A stretch of DNA of 59,847 bases from a virus, in the IMG/VR virus record IMGVR_UViG_3300046543_000644, positions 1 through 59,847 of that record; one strand, 5' to 3'. Positions within the stretch are counted from its first letter, which is position 1. Every line of letters begins with the position of its first letter. The notes under the pieces are model-generated. The model was not told where the DNA came from. It did not search any database and worked only from the letters and a program-made list of their open reading frames with translations. This document shows, in pieces, positions 14,369-21,973 of the stretch. Both the position numbers and the translations under genes were made by a program.

Positions 14369-15634
14369 CTATGCGGCCGGGGTGCCGGCCAGAACCTGGC
14401 CGAGCTTGACGAACGCGGCTTCCATGCCCGCCTGTACCTGGGCAGCGGTCGGCGACTCCAGGCCGGTGAGCAGGGCGCTGATCGCGGTCAGGTCGTCCAT
14501 CACGCCTTGGAGCTTTGCCTTCTCCGCCGCCTTCTCTGCGACGAGATATGCGCGCAGCAGGGCGGCCTCTCCCACGACGCCCGGAAGGTTGGGGCCGGTG
14601 GGGATCGGCAGGGTCGGGTCCAGGGCCCGGCGCAGCCAGTACAGGCTGGACAGCGCCAGCTCGTCTCGGCGGGCGACCATGGTGTCGACGAGCAGCTTTG
14701 CGTCAGCGGCGTTCATGGGCAGATCTCCTGTGTCGATGCCGGGCCATACGTCCGCCACGGCGGAAAGGTCGTAGGGCCCTACGTCTGAGTACTGCTTGGC
14801 CACGGCCCCGGCGGGGATGGCCGGGGTGCCGTCGTACTGTGCGACCCAGTAATGCGGCGGGGTGACGCCGGCGGTGGCGAAGGCCGCTTTGACGGCGGGC
14901 CAGGTCGAGGTGTTGCAGTACACGGACGGGTCGACCCCGGCCGCGCGCCGCATCACCACCCAGCCGACCGACTGCGCCGGGGTGGCGTCGCCCTGCTCCA
15001 CGTCGAGGACCAGGCCGTCATTCGTGCTGGCCCGCACGGCGATCGGGACGTGGACCGCATTCGGGAAGCGGGCGGCCATCGCGGGCATGTTGGCGTAGAT
15101 CCCGTCCACATACCCGGCGACCATGGTCGCCCCGGGCGGGATGTTGTTCACGGTCACGGCGTCATACATGGTTCTGGGCACGTGGGTTCCTGGAGGGATG
15201 ACGGCCGGTCTCCCGGCTGCGACATTGACGGGGTCGTTGTCCGGGCCGCGATTGGCCAAGCCGTTGAGACCGGCGTTCCACTGCGTCAGCTGGTCCGCAG
15301 CGGACGGGGAGACCAGCGGATCCCCCGCGAGGATCCCGTGTGCGTGGTAGACGAACCCCTCTGCGGGAGTCCTGCGCCACTGCCGCCATCCGGCCTGGCG
15401 CATGGCCCGAACAATGGCCACCTGCTGCACTTCGGGGAGAAGGTTGCCGTTGTCATCCTCGATACTGACGTCGATCGCGCCGCCGCCAGAATGCGTCCCG
15501 GCGGACGCTGCGGCGTTGGACCAGGACCCCTGCATGATGTGCAACGGGTAGCCGAGCAGCCGTTCCGCGAGCAGCAGGGCGTCGATGCTGGGTTGGTCGA
15601 GCAGCACGCCCCGGTATGAGATGCGGGTGGCCAT
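14369..15634 (-). CDS. two-domain endolysin (M15-like peptidase plus GH25-like domain)
   Basis: A 421-aa protein. The N-terminal region (about 1-125) resembles a peptidase M15/VanY-type zinc enzyme: H48 and D55 in the GTHSGGGAIDVS motif, with YHAHGI later. The middle (about 165-300) resembles a GH25/DUF1906-like glycosidase fold (VAGYVDGIYANMPAM, LVLDVEQGD, YCNTSTWPAVKAAF, YWVAQYD). The C-terminus is helical and may bind the wall. It would degrade peptidoglycan at lysis. There is no signal peptide, so export depends on the holin at 14104. Confidence 0.85.
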   Translation of the reverse strand: MATRISYRGVLLDQPSIDALLLAERLLGYPLHIMQGSWSNAAASAGTHSGGGAIDVSIEDDNGNLLPEVQQVAIVRAMRQAGWRQWRRTPAEGFVYHAHGILAGDPLVSPSAADQLTQWNAGLNGLANRGPDNDPVNVAAGRPAVIPPGTHVPRTMYDAVTVNNIPPGATMVAGYVDGIYANMPAMAARFPNAVHVPIAVRASTNDGLVLDVEQGDATPAQSVGWVVMRRAAGVDPSVYCNTSTWPAVKAAFATAGVTPPHYWVAQYDGTPAIPAGAVAKQYSDVGPYDLSAVADVWPGIDTGDLPMNAADAKLLVDTMVARRDELALSSLYWLRRALDPTLPIPTGPNLPGVVGEAALLRAYLVAEKAAEKAKLQGVMDDLTAISALLTGLESPTAAQVQAGMEAAFVKLGQVLAGTPAA

Positions 15635-15636
15635 GG

Positions 15637-15876
15637 TCAGCCTCCTGTGTCCTGGCTCTGGCAGAACCCGGCGTGGACGACGAAGGAGTTCTTCGCCTCC
15701 CAGAGCTTCCGCAGGCCAGCCGTCAGCTCGGGGCCGTCGGGGAGCATGTCGACCATCTGCTGGGCGACGTCGTGGATGGGCTTGCTCACCTCCCGGAGGT
15801 GCTGCGGCAGGTGGTCGTAGGCGAACAGCGGGGCGAAGTGCCGGGTGCCGGGATGCCTGTCTGCGGGGATATCCAT
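15637..15876 (-). CDS. small helical protein, candidate Acb2/Tad1-hairpin-type nucleotide sponge
   Basis: A 79-aa protein common in actinophages: FAPLFAYDHLPQHLREVSKP then a C-terminal helix with GPELTAGLRKLWEAKNSFVV. The helical hairpin ending in a conserved RKLxEAK-type helix is what I associate with the Acb2/Tad1 hairpin domain, whose studied members bind the cyclic nucleotide signals of CBASS and Thoeris defence. That link is by pattern memory and has not been tested. Its ATG overlaps the papain-type gene stop (TGATG), and the endolysin follows. Confidence 0.6.
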   Translation of the reverse strand: MDIPADRHPGTRHFAPLFAYDHLPQHLREVSKPIHDVAQQMVDMLPDGPELTAGLRKLWEAKNSFVVHAGFCQSQDTGG

Positions 15877-16733
15877 CAGACCGTCACCCCCAGGCCGACA
15901 GCCACGGCCTTCTGACCGTCCCAGAGTTGTTGGGCGGTGGCCGCACCGGGCGCTGGCGTCGGCGGGACGGGCGGGGCTGGCACGATGGCGTAGTTCGGGA
16001 TGGTGATGTCGCCCTGCTGGGACAGCAGGTACGCCATGTCCTTGCCGTGCACGAAGCAGGAGCCGTTGATGCCCCAGGACGTGCCCCAGGAGTTGTCGAC
16101 AGTCCACACGTCAGTGGACGCGTTGTAGCCGCTGATCACGAGCTCGTGGCCGCCCGCGACACCCGACGCCGGGTCTACGACCAGGAAGCCGTTCGCGTCC
16201 GGGGTGAACATCGACTGGAGCCACGCGGTGCCCCAGAGCATCCCGCCGAGCTGGCTGCCTGCCTGCGCGGCGGCGTAGGAGAACACGTGGGAGTAATCAG
16301 CGGCGAGGCCGAGGAGTTTGAGCGCGGCCGCGACGCTGGGGCCGTCGGATCCGGTGTCGGTGGGCTTGTACTGCCCGGGGTACGGGTCGATGCGGGTCGT
16401 CAGTTCGTAGAGCAGGACGGCGAAGGACTCGTCCAGGACGTAGGTCCCGGCCTTGAACAGCTTCTTCGATGCTGCGGCCCCGGCCGCGCTGATCGTGACC
16501 GAGGTGGCGCCGGGCCCGGCGGCGGAGTCCGTGCCGAGGAACCCCGTTCCGGCGTTCGCGGTGCAGCTCCCGAGCTGACCCTGGTCGAGGATCGGGGCGC
16601 GGCGGGCCCAGTGGACGGTCTGGATAGCGGACTTGGGCAGCACGCCGACCGGGTAGTTCAGGGCGCGCGGGTCGTGGTTGACGTGCCTTCCGAGCCGGCT
16701 GTCAGTCGGCTCGAACATGCGGGTGTGGGGCAT
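15876..16733 (-). CDS. papain-family (C1) cysteine peptidase
   Basis: A 285-aa protein with the papain triad in order: QGQLGSC at residues 51-57 (Cys57 nucleophile), GGHELVISGYN near 190-200 (His) and DNSWGTSWG near 210 (Asn). There is no signal peptide or propeptide; an Ala/Pro linker leads to a short C-terminal extension. It is coupled to the downstream 79-aa gene and sits between tail and lysis genes. It could be a virion enzyme for peptidoglycan or host-surface proteins, or act inside the cell. A C1 peptidase here is less usual than a CHAP or NlpC/P60 enzyme. Confidence 0.85.
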   Translation of the reverse strand: MPHTRMFEPTDSRLGRHVNHDPRALNYPVGVLPKSAIQTVHWARRAPILDQGQLGSCTANAGTGFLGTDSAAGPGATSVTISAAGAAASKKLFKAGTYVLDESFAVLLYELTTRIDPYPGQYKPTDTGSDGPSVAAALKLLGLAADYSHVFSYAAAQAGSQLGGMLWGTAWLQSMFTPDANGFLVVDPASGVAGGHELVISGYNASTDVWTVDNSWGTSWGINGSCFVHGKDMAYLLSQQGDITIPNYAIVPAPPVPPTPAPGAATAQQLWDGQKAVAVGLGVTV

Positions 16734-16760
16734 CGGGTCTCCCTCGGATCGGGCATGACG

Positions 16761-16790
16761 CAGCCCCGGACCACGGTGGTCGCGGGGCTG
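16761..16790 (-). terminator. hairpin between tail-end genes and the papain-type gene
   Basis: CAGCCCCG (16761-16768) pairs with CGGGGCTG (16783-16790), and GACCAC/GGTGGTC adds inner pairing. It lies downstream of the 62-aa gene at 16806 and upstream of the peptidase start, so it can attenuate late transcription into the lysis set. Confidence 0.65.
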
Positions 16791-16805
16791 GGGTGGTGGG
16801 ATTGG

Positions 16806-16994
16806 TCAGTCGGTCAGGACGGTGACGGGCCCGGATGCGGATGCGTCACCGGGGGCGCGATCCTCCCAAGTGCGGTGCCAGTCCCCGTGAAGCTCCATCT
16901 CGCCGTCCGTCACGGGCACACCGCAGCGCTGGCAGATGTTCCACTGGACCGGCTCCCACGCAAGCAGCTTCTTGAAGCGGGTGATGAACGGCAT
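16806..16994 (-). CDS. small CxxC protein
   Basis: A 62-aa protein starting MPFITRFKKLLAWEPVQW, then CQRCGVPVTDGEMELHGDWH, a CxxC...HxxxH pattern that can bind zinc. It directly follows the permuted-papain gene (gap 2 bases) and precedes a terminator. Comparable small proteins end tail operons in Streptomyces phages; the role is unknown. Confidence 0.65.
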   Translation of the reverse strand: MPFITRFKKLLAWEPVQWNICQRCGVPVTDGEMELHGDWHRTWEDRAPGDASASGPVTVLTD

Positions 16995-16996
16995 GG

Positions 16997-17542
16997 TCAG
17001 CCTCCTGCCGCCGGGGCCTGCTGTTCGGCCAGGACCGCAAGATCTATCGGGGTCACGAAGCCATTCCACCGCTCGTCGGAGTACAGGTTCCAACCGCCGA
17101 GTTCGGCCGCCCGGTCGGCCAGGGCCGAGCACATCAGGTGGCCGCCGTCGGCGATGTAGTCCTGCAGTCCCGGGAAAGGGATGTGCAGGGTGTGCGCGGT
17201 GACGGCCACGTACTGCAGGTAGGAGTACTTCACTCCGCGCAGGCCGAGGGCCGCACTGGTGACGGCTGACCGGTACTCGTCCGGGCAGCGCAGCCAGAGC
17301 AGCGGGGCGGTGGCGTACTCGTCGACCCGGGCCAGGCGCGCACCGCCCGGCTCTGCCTCGACCACCTGGCCATCGCCGACGAACACCCCGGCGTGCCGCC
17401 ACACCGTGCTGGTGGGGCGCTTCCACCGCTGCACCAGCTCCAGCAGGCGCTCCGCCAGGCCGATGCCGGTGCCGACGCGGCCATGGATCGTTGTGACGAA
17501 GATGTCGGCCGGCTGCGGGACATAGGCGGGCGCGCTGGTCAC
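16997..17542 (-). CDS. permuted papain-like (YiiX/NlpC-P60-type) hydrolase
   Basis: A 181-aa protein with the permuted papain layout: catalytic His in WRHAGVFVGDG (H50), Glu in VVEAEPGG, and catalytic Cys in HLMCSALAD (C138) toward the C-terminus. Members of this fold are amidases, peptidases or acyl-modifying enzymes. The GTG at 17542 overlaps the stop of a 26-aa membrane peptide (GTGA). Placed after tail-fibre-like genes, it could be a virion-associated wall hydrolase. Substrate unknown. Confidence 0.7.
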   Translation of the reverse strand: MTSAPAYVPQPADIFVTTIHGRVGTGIGLAERLLELVQRWKRPTSTVWRHAGVFVGDGQVVEAEPGGARLARVDEYATAPLLWLRCPDEYRSAVTSAALGLRGVKYSYLQYVAVTAHTLHIPFPGLQDYIADGGHLMCSALADRAAELGGWNLYSDERWNGFVTPIDLAVLAEQQAPAAGG

Positions 17543-17619
17543 AGGACGCCGTAGACGCGCAGGGCGATAAGCAGGACTCCGAGGAGGATTCCCCAGATCA
17601 GTGCGTCGGATCGGACCAT
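17539..17619 (-). CDS. 26-aa membrane micropeptide
   Basis: Reading from ATG 17619, the product is MVRSDALIWGILLGVLLIAL followed by RVYGVL. It is almost entirely one transmembrane helix. A good ribosome site (AAGGGAG) lies 7-13 bases upstream, and the stop overlaps the next gene's GTG by 4 bases, both arguing that it is translated. It is too short for routine gene calling. A holin-like, leader or anchoring role is possible. Confidence 0.6.
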   Translation of the reverse strand: MVRSDALIWGILLGVLLIALRVYGVL

Positions 17620-17643
17620 GATGTGCTCCCTTCGGGGCAGCGG

Positions 17644-18003
17644 CTACTGTCCGCCGTCTACGTTGTCGAGCAGGTCGGAGGCCACCAGGCCCCGGATCAG
17701 TCCCTGCACCTGCTGGGTCAGGGACGCGACCTGCGCGGCGACTTGCGGGGCTGTGATCGTGCCTGCGGCCACCGCGTTGAGGTACGCCTGGTCGGCGGCC
17801 AGGGCGGCGCGGGCGCGCTGCCGCAGGATCCCGGCGTTGGTGTTCCGCGCAGCATCCCGCACCCGGCCGGCCAGTTCCGCGACCTCGGCGTCGGTGAAAG
17901 GGCGCTGCACCGAGATGACGCCGGACACCGTCAGGGTGTACTGCTGCAGGTCGGTGTCCCACTGCTCCAGGGTCGTACTGTCCTGCCGTTGGAAGACCGG
18001 CAT
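17644..18003 (-). CDS. hypothetical tail-region helical protein
   Basis: A 119-aa protein from ATG 18003 (GTG 18006 also possible), overlapping the upstream stop. It is strongly helical (DAEVAELAGRVRDAARNTNA, RARAALAADQAYLNAV, QVAAQVASLTQQVQGLIRGL). Its position after the receptor/minor tail proteins suggests a tail-associated chaperone or trimerisation piece. Family not recognised. Confidence 0.65.
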   Translation of the reverse strand: MPVFQRQDSTTLEQWDTDLQQYTLTVSGVISVQRPFTDAEVAELAGRVRDAARNTNAGILRQRARAALAADQAYLNAVAAGTITAPQVAAQVASLTQQVQGLIRGLVASDLLDNVDGGQ

Positions 18004-18614
18004 CACAGACCCGCCGCGGCCTCATAGGTGACCGTGTACCTCATCGTGTTGCCGGCGGCGGCATTCACGAACGCGCTCGTGGCCGACGTCAGAACGACCC
18101 GCGACACCCCGGCCAGGTCCACGTTCATGTAGGCGACGCCGGTCTGTGTTGCAGGGGGCGACGTGCCGACGGCGAAAGCCACCCCGATGCCGATCACGCG
18201 GGTGGCGGCCTGGATAGGCAGGCTCAGCCCCGTGCCGCTGGTCGTAGCCCCGGTGAACGTGGCGGCTCCGCGGGCGGTGATGGTCTGCCCTGGGCCGCGC
18301 GTATACGCCCCCGAGACCGCTGTCACCGCTCCCACCGTCGTGTCGCCGTCGTAGCAGACCGGCGTGAACGAGTACCAGGCGCCAGACAAGCCGACGATCT
18401 GCCACGCCGACCCATCCCAGATCCGCTGCAGCCGAGTGTCCGTCTCGTAGATCAGCCACCCGGTGGTGGGCGACGCCGGCCGCGTAGCCGCCGTGCACAC
18501 GTCCGCGCCGAGCTGGCCGTCGATGTCAGTGGCCGTGTTCTGGATGTGCTCCCACAGCCGGGTATGGTCGGTCGACTCCGGGTACCGGATGCCCCTCGGG
18601 GTCGTCAGGGTCAT
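18003..18614 (-). CDS. minor tail/receptor-binding region protein
   Basis: A 203-aa protein. Its start, TPRGIRYPESTDHTRLWEHI, and the segment GWLIYETDTRLQRIWDGSAW are typical of actinophage minor tail or baseplate-tip proteins that present a beta-rich C-terminal domain (residues 75-203 are Thr/Ser/Gly-rich strands). It would sit at the distal tail and may contact the host surface. The ATG overlaps the upstream stop (TGATG). Confidence 0.7.
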   Translation of the reverse strand: MTLTTPRGIRYPESTDHTRLWEHIQNTATDIDGQLGADVCTAATRPASPTTGWLIYETDTRLQRIWDGSAWQIVGLSGAWYSFTPVCYDGDTTVGAVTAVSGAYTRGPGQTITARGAATFTGATTSGTGLSLPIQAATRVIGIGVAFAVGTSPPATQTGVAYMNVDLAGVSRVVLTSATSAFVNAAAGNTMRYTVTYEAAAGL

Positions 18615-19432
18615 CAGCCACGCCTCCAATAGATAGTCAGGACCCATGCGGCGGACCATGTAGCCCGGCCCGCGTAGACGATGTACGGGCTGTCGCCGCT
18701 GATCGACATGGCCAGGGCCCCTCGGCCGCCGTCGATCAGGGCTTGGCCCCAGCCGGTCGGCAGGGTGAAAGTCGTCGACGATGGCGAGACCTGCCCGGAC
18801 ACGCCGAGGGCCGGCCCGGTGATGGTTTCGTTCAGTGTGGGGAACCCGGCTGGCCGGGACGTTTGCGTGACCAGGCGCAGCGTGGAGGCGCGGAGCCCGT
18901 AGTCGCCGCCGGTGATCCGCAACAGCTTCACCGAGGCCGCGGTGCACGTGGCGCCAGCCACGGTGTGGGGTTTGCTGCCGTAGAACGCGAACCCCGTCAT
19001 ATCGCCGAAGCTGGAGCCCGCGTACCGGCCCTGCGACGTGTCGAACGAGTTGATCGACTGCGTGTCGCTGCGCCAGGAACCATCCCGCCACGTCGACGTC
19101 GCCGTCGGCGAGCACACCAGAGCGCCCGTCGTCGTCACCGGCTTCGCGGGCGGGGCCGGCGTCCCGGGGTTCACGGTCGGCGGGGCCGCCGACCCCGACG
19201 GCACCGACGGCGGGGCGCCCAGGACCGCGTGCGCGTAGTAGCTGCTGCCCACACGGGACACGAGCAGCGGCACCCCAGCGGATACACCCGACAGACCCAC
19301 CGCGGTACGGATCGTCGTCTGCGTGCCATTGATGAAAGCCGTGACCGCGTTCGAGGAGATGCTGCCCGCGGCCATGGCCACGAACGACCCCGTCCCGACC
19401 GGGCCACCGTTGAAATCTCTCCAGTCAGCCAC
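18614..19432 (-). CDS. minor tail protein
   Basis: A 272-aa beta-rich protein beginning MADWRDFNGGPVGTGSFVAM, with a Pro/Gly linker near residue 80-98 and a C-terminal lectin-like strand-rich half (SRPAGFPTLNETITGPALG). The N-terminal part is likely for attachment to the tail and the C-terminal part for binding or display. It overlaps the DUF5047-like gene by 8 bases and belongs to the leftward tail operon. Confidence 0.7.
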   Translation of the reverse strand: MADWRDFNGGPVGTGSFVAMAAGSISSNAVTAFINGTQTTIRTAVGLSGVSAGVPLLVSRVGSSYYAHAVLGAPPSVPSGSAAPPTVNPGTPAPPAKPVTTTGALVCSPTATSTWRDGSWRSDTQSINSFDTSQGRYAGSSFGDMTGFAFYGSKPHTVAGATCTAASVKLLRITGGDYGLRASTLRLVTQTSRPAGFPTLNETITGPALGVSGQVSPSSTTFTLPTGWGQALIDGGRGALAMSISGDSPYIVYAGRATWSAAWVLTIYWRRG

Positions 19433-20513
19433 CGGCCAGCACCCGCACCGTCATGTCCATCTCCCCCGGGCCGTAGGGCAGCGCCATCGTCTCGATGGAG
19501 CACAAGACCCCGTTGAGTCCAAGGGGAACCGAGGTGATGCTGACGAAGTCCCCGGTGACCAGGCCCGGGTGCGGGACCATCGTGACCTTCAGGGTTCGGG
19601 AGTTCGTGCGCCGCAGGGTCTGCAGGCGCGTCTGGGCGGCTGCCGTGCACTGGGCGACGGTGGTGAGCAGCGGGGAGGAGTAGAAGTTCGGCACGACCAG
19701 GGGGCTGAACGGGCCACCGATGTAGTACGGGGAGTTCTGGTTCAGGTCGTAGGCGACACCGGTGAGCTGATTGCTGCTGGCGTCCTGCCCCTGCGCGATG
19801 ACCGTGTTGAACGCCCCGTCGCGGGTGGTGCCGCCCTGCCACTTCACGACCGTGCCGCCGGTCCCATCGGTGAGAGCCAGCACGGGGGTGCCGGTGTCGA
19901 TGACCGGCTCGACCAGGAGGATCCCGTTCTCGGTGACCCGGCAGGCTGCGGGGAACGCGGCGACGACCTCCTGCAGGGCGTTCATCCGGTCGTTGTCCCA
20001 CTGCATGCCGAGCGGGACAGCGCGATCGGTCAGGGCCGCATCGAACTGCACCGTCAAGGCTGGTTCGACCAAGGCCTGCACTGTGGACATGAGCGTCCCC
20101 GACGGCTGGAACACCGACGGCAACTTGGCCTCGACGATCAGCGAAAGCAGGCCCTCGCACGTCACGGTCACCGTGTCGCCCGTGGTGTCCGAGGAGGCGA
20201 TCGGGAAGGTCCCGCGGTTGATGTACTCGAAGGACCCGCCGACGTCGACGCCGTACCCGATGCGCAGCTGCTGCCCATAGGCCGCGAGCGGCCCGTCGGG
20301 AGACGTCGGGTCCCAGGAGGTTCCGCGGTCCCGGCGCGGCACCGTCAGGCTGATCTGCTCGGGGACCGCGAGGGACCGGTCCCTGCTCTCCGAGCCGTCG
20401 GAGACGGGGATGTCCGCAGCGAGCAGCTGGTCGCCGAGCCAGGACTCTGCGCGGATCGCCATGGTGAACGATCGGGTGACGACGTTGAGCGCGGTGGCGG
20501 AGATGTCGAGCAT
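19425..20513 (-). CDS. minor tail protein, DUF5047-like
   Basis: A 362-aa protein of the actinophage minor tail type (ALNVVTRSFTMAIRAESWLG, QISLTVPRRDRGTSWDPTSP, LRIGYGVDVGGSFEYINRGT). The pattern resembles the DUF5047 group and gp27-like tail hub folds with repeated beta domains. It would form part of the hub that docks the tape measure and fibres. The ATG at 20513 overlaps the upstream stop by one base. Confidence 0.75.
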   Translation of the reverse strand: MLDISATALNVVTRSFTMAIRAESWLGDQLLAADIPVSDGSESRDRSLAVPEQISLTVPRRDRGTSWDPTSPDGPLAAYGQQLRIGYGVDVGGSFEYINRGTFPIASSDTTGDTVTVTCEGLLSLIVEAKLPSVFQPSGTLMSTVQALVEPALTVQFDAALTDRAVPLGMQWDNDRMNALQEVVAAFPAACRVTENGILLVEPVIDTGTPVLALTDGTGGTVVKWQGGTTRDGAFNTVIAQGQDASSNQLTGVAYDLNQNSPYYIGGPFSPLVVPNFYSSPLLTTVAQCTAAAQTRLQTLRRTNSRTLKVTMVPHPGLVTGDFVSITSVPLGLNGVLCSIETMALPYGPGEMDMTVRVLAGG

Positions 20514-21973
20514 CAGAACGCTCTCAAGGCGAGGGCCAGCAGGGTGGCGTTGGCGTTGTTGATGTCCTGCAGGGACGTGTAGTTGTTGTTGATGTCGGCC
20601 AGGGTGAACCCGGCGGCTTCCAGGGTCAGGGGCCAGCCCTCTGCCTCGACGGCCGAGAACGACCAGAACCGGTAGTCGTTGATCCACTGCGGGGCTTCGG
20701 AGTCGTCCGTCACCAGGACGTAGCAGTCCGTCAGGGCATTCGAGACCTGCGAGCGGATCTGCAGGACGCCCTCGGTAGCGCCGTCCAGTACCTGCTCCAG
20801 GGCGTTGCCCGAAGCGAGATCCTCCGTCCGCAGGCTGATCGTCGACTTGAAGCCGGACCGGCGCTTCGAGACGCCGACCATCCGGCCGCCCACGTTGAAG
20901 AGCGTCGTCTCCCGGGTGCGGTCCTTCGAGGGCCAGTCCTGCAGCTGGACCGCCGCACCAATGCCGTTGATCGCATCCGACACGATGTCGGTGGACACCG
21001 TCGAGGTGACCGGGCTTGCGGCCACGGTCCAGGTGTTGCCGTTCGCGTCCGTCAGGTCCGCCTGGTAGGTCACGGCCACCCCGAACGGCTGCTCTGCGTC
21101 GACGCGCAGCAGCGTGTCCGCGCCGGACACCGCCACCGCGGTCGCCGCCCGAACCGGGATCCGTGTCGACCCGACGACCTCGTAGATCGAAGCGCTGCTG
21201 ATCTGCTCCGCCAGCATCCCCGTCACCGTGCAAACGTTCCGCGGCGGCGTCGTGGCCTGCTGCGTGATGGCGATGGCCGCCGACGCCTCACGGAACCGGA
21301 CCAGGCCGGCGGCGCCCGTGCCGGCCGCCGAGAGGGTGGCCGCCACGGTGGGGATCTGCGTGCCGGGCCCGGCAGTAACCGAGCACGTCGCGATCGCCAT
21401 GGAGCCCTTGTTGCCCAGCGCGGTGATCTGGTCGTCGGAGGCCTCGGTGACCGTGCCGAACGTGACGCCCGTCGCGGTCACGGCCTCCGCGCTGAACGTC
21501 GCCGTCGACACCGGGACGGCGTAGCCCATGACGACGAAGTCGCCGACGGCCCACGTCACAGCGCTGTTGCACACCGCGGCGAACCCGGTGCCGCTGCTGG
21601 TGTCCGACCCCTCGGAGTCGAACCACCGCCACCCGGTGCCGGCCGACCGCTGAAGGATCTGGATACGGCCAGCGAGGTAGGTTCCGGTGGCGGTGGGGAT
21701 CACCGTGGTGGGTGCGGCGTCCGACCCGAGAAGGACACGCACAAACCACGTGACCCGGCGCGGCCCCGTCCCCGAGCCGAACGTGCCACCGCCACCGGAG
21801 ATCGAGTCGACCAGCGTCCAGCCCGACGGGGTCGAGGGAATCGACTCCGTCGGGGACCCGGACGTGACCGTGAGGACCGCCAGGCGGCCGGCCGCAACGC
21901 CGGTGCCGTAGGCGGGTGTGATCGTGGTGGCGTTCGAGGCCAGGGCCCCCGTCGACGTCAGAGTGATCGTCAT
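20513..21973 (-). CDS. minor tail (distal tail) protein
   Basis: A 486-aa protein. The N-terminal two-thirds is a Ser/Thr/Gly-rich beta region (TITPAYGTGVAAGRLAVLTV). The C-terminal part (SKDRTRETTLFNVGGRMVGV, KSTISLRTEDLASGNALEQV) resembles distal tail proteins that follow the tape measure gene. It probably joins tube and baseplate hub. The ATG at 21973 overlaps the tape-measure stop by 4 bases. Confidence 0.75.
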   Translation of the reverse strand: MTITLTSTGALASNATTITPAYGTGVAAGRLAVLTVTSGSPTESIPSTPSGWTLVDSISGGGGTFGSGTGPRRVTWFVRVLLGSDAAPTTVIPTATGTYLAGRIQILQRSAGTGWRWFDSEGSDTSSGTGFAAVCNSAVTWAVGDFVVMGYAVPVSTATFSAEAVTATGVTFGTVTEASDDQITALGNKGSMAIATCSVTAGPGTQIPTVAATLSAAGTGAAGLVRFREASAAIAITQQATTPPRNVCTVTGMLAEQISSASIYEVVGSTRIPVRAATAVAVSGADTLLRVDAEQPFGVAVTYQADLTDANGNTWTVAASPVTSTVSTDIVSDAINGIGAAVQLQDWPSKDRTRETTLFNVGGRMVGVSKRRSGFKSTISLRTEDLASGNALEQVLDGATEGVLQIRSQVSNALTDCYVLVTDDSEAPQWINDYRFWSFSAVEAEGWPLTLEAAGFTLADINNNYTSLQDINNANATLLALALRAF

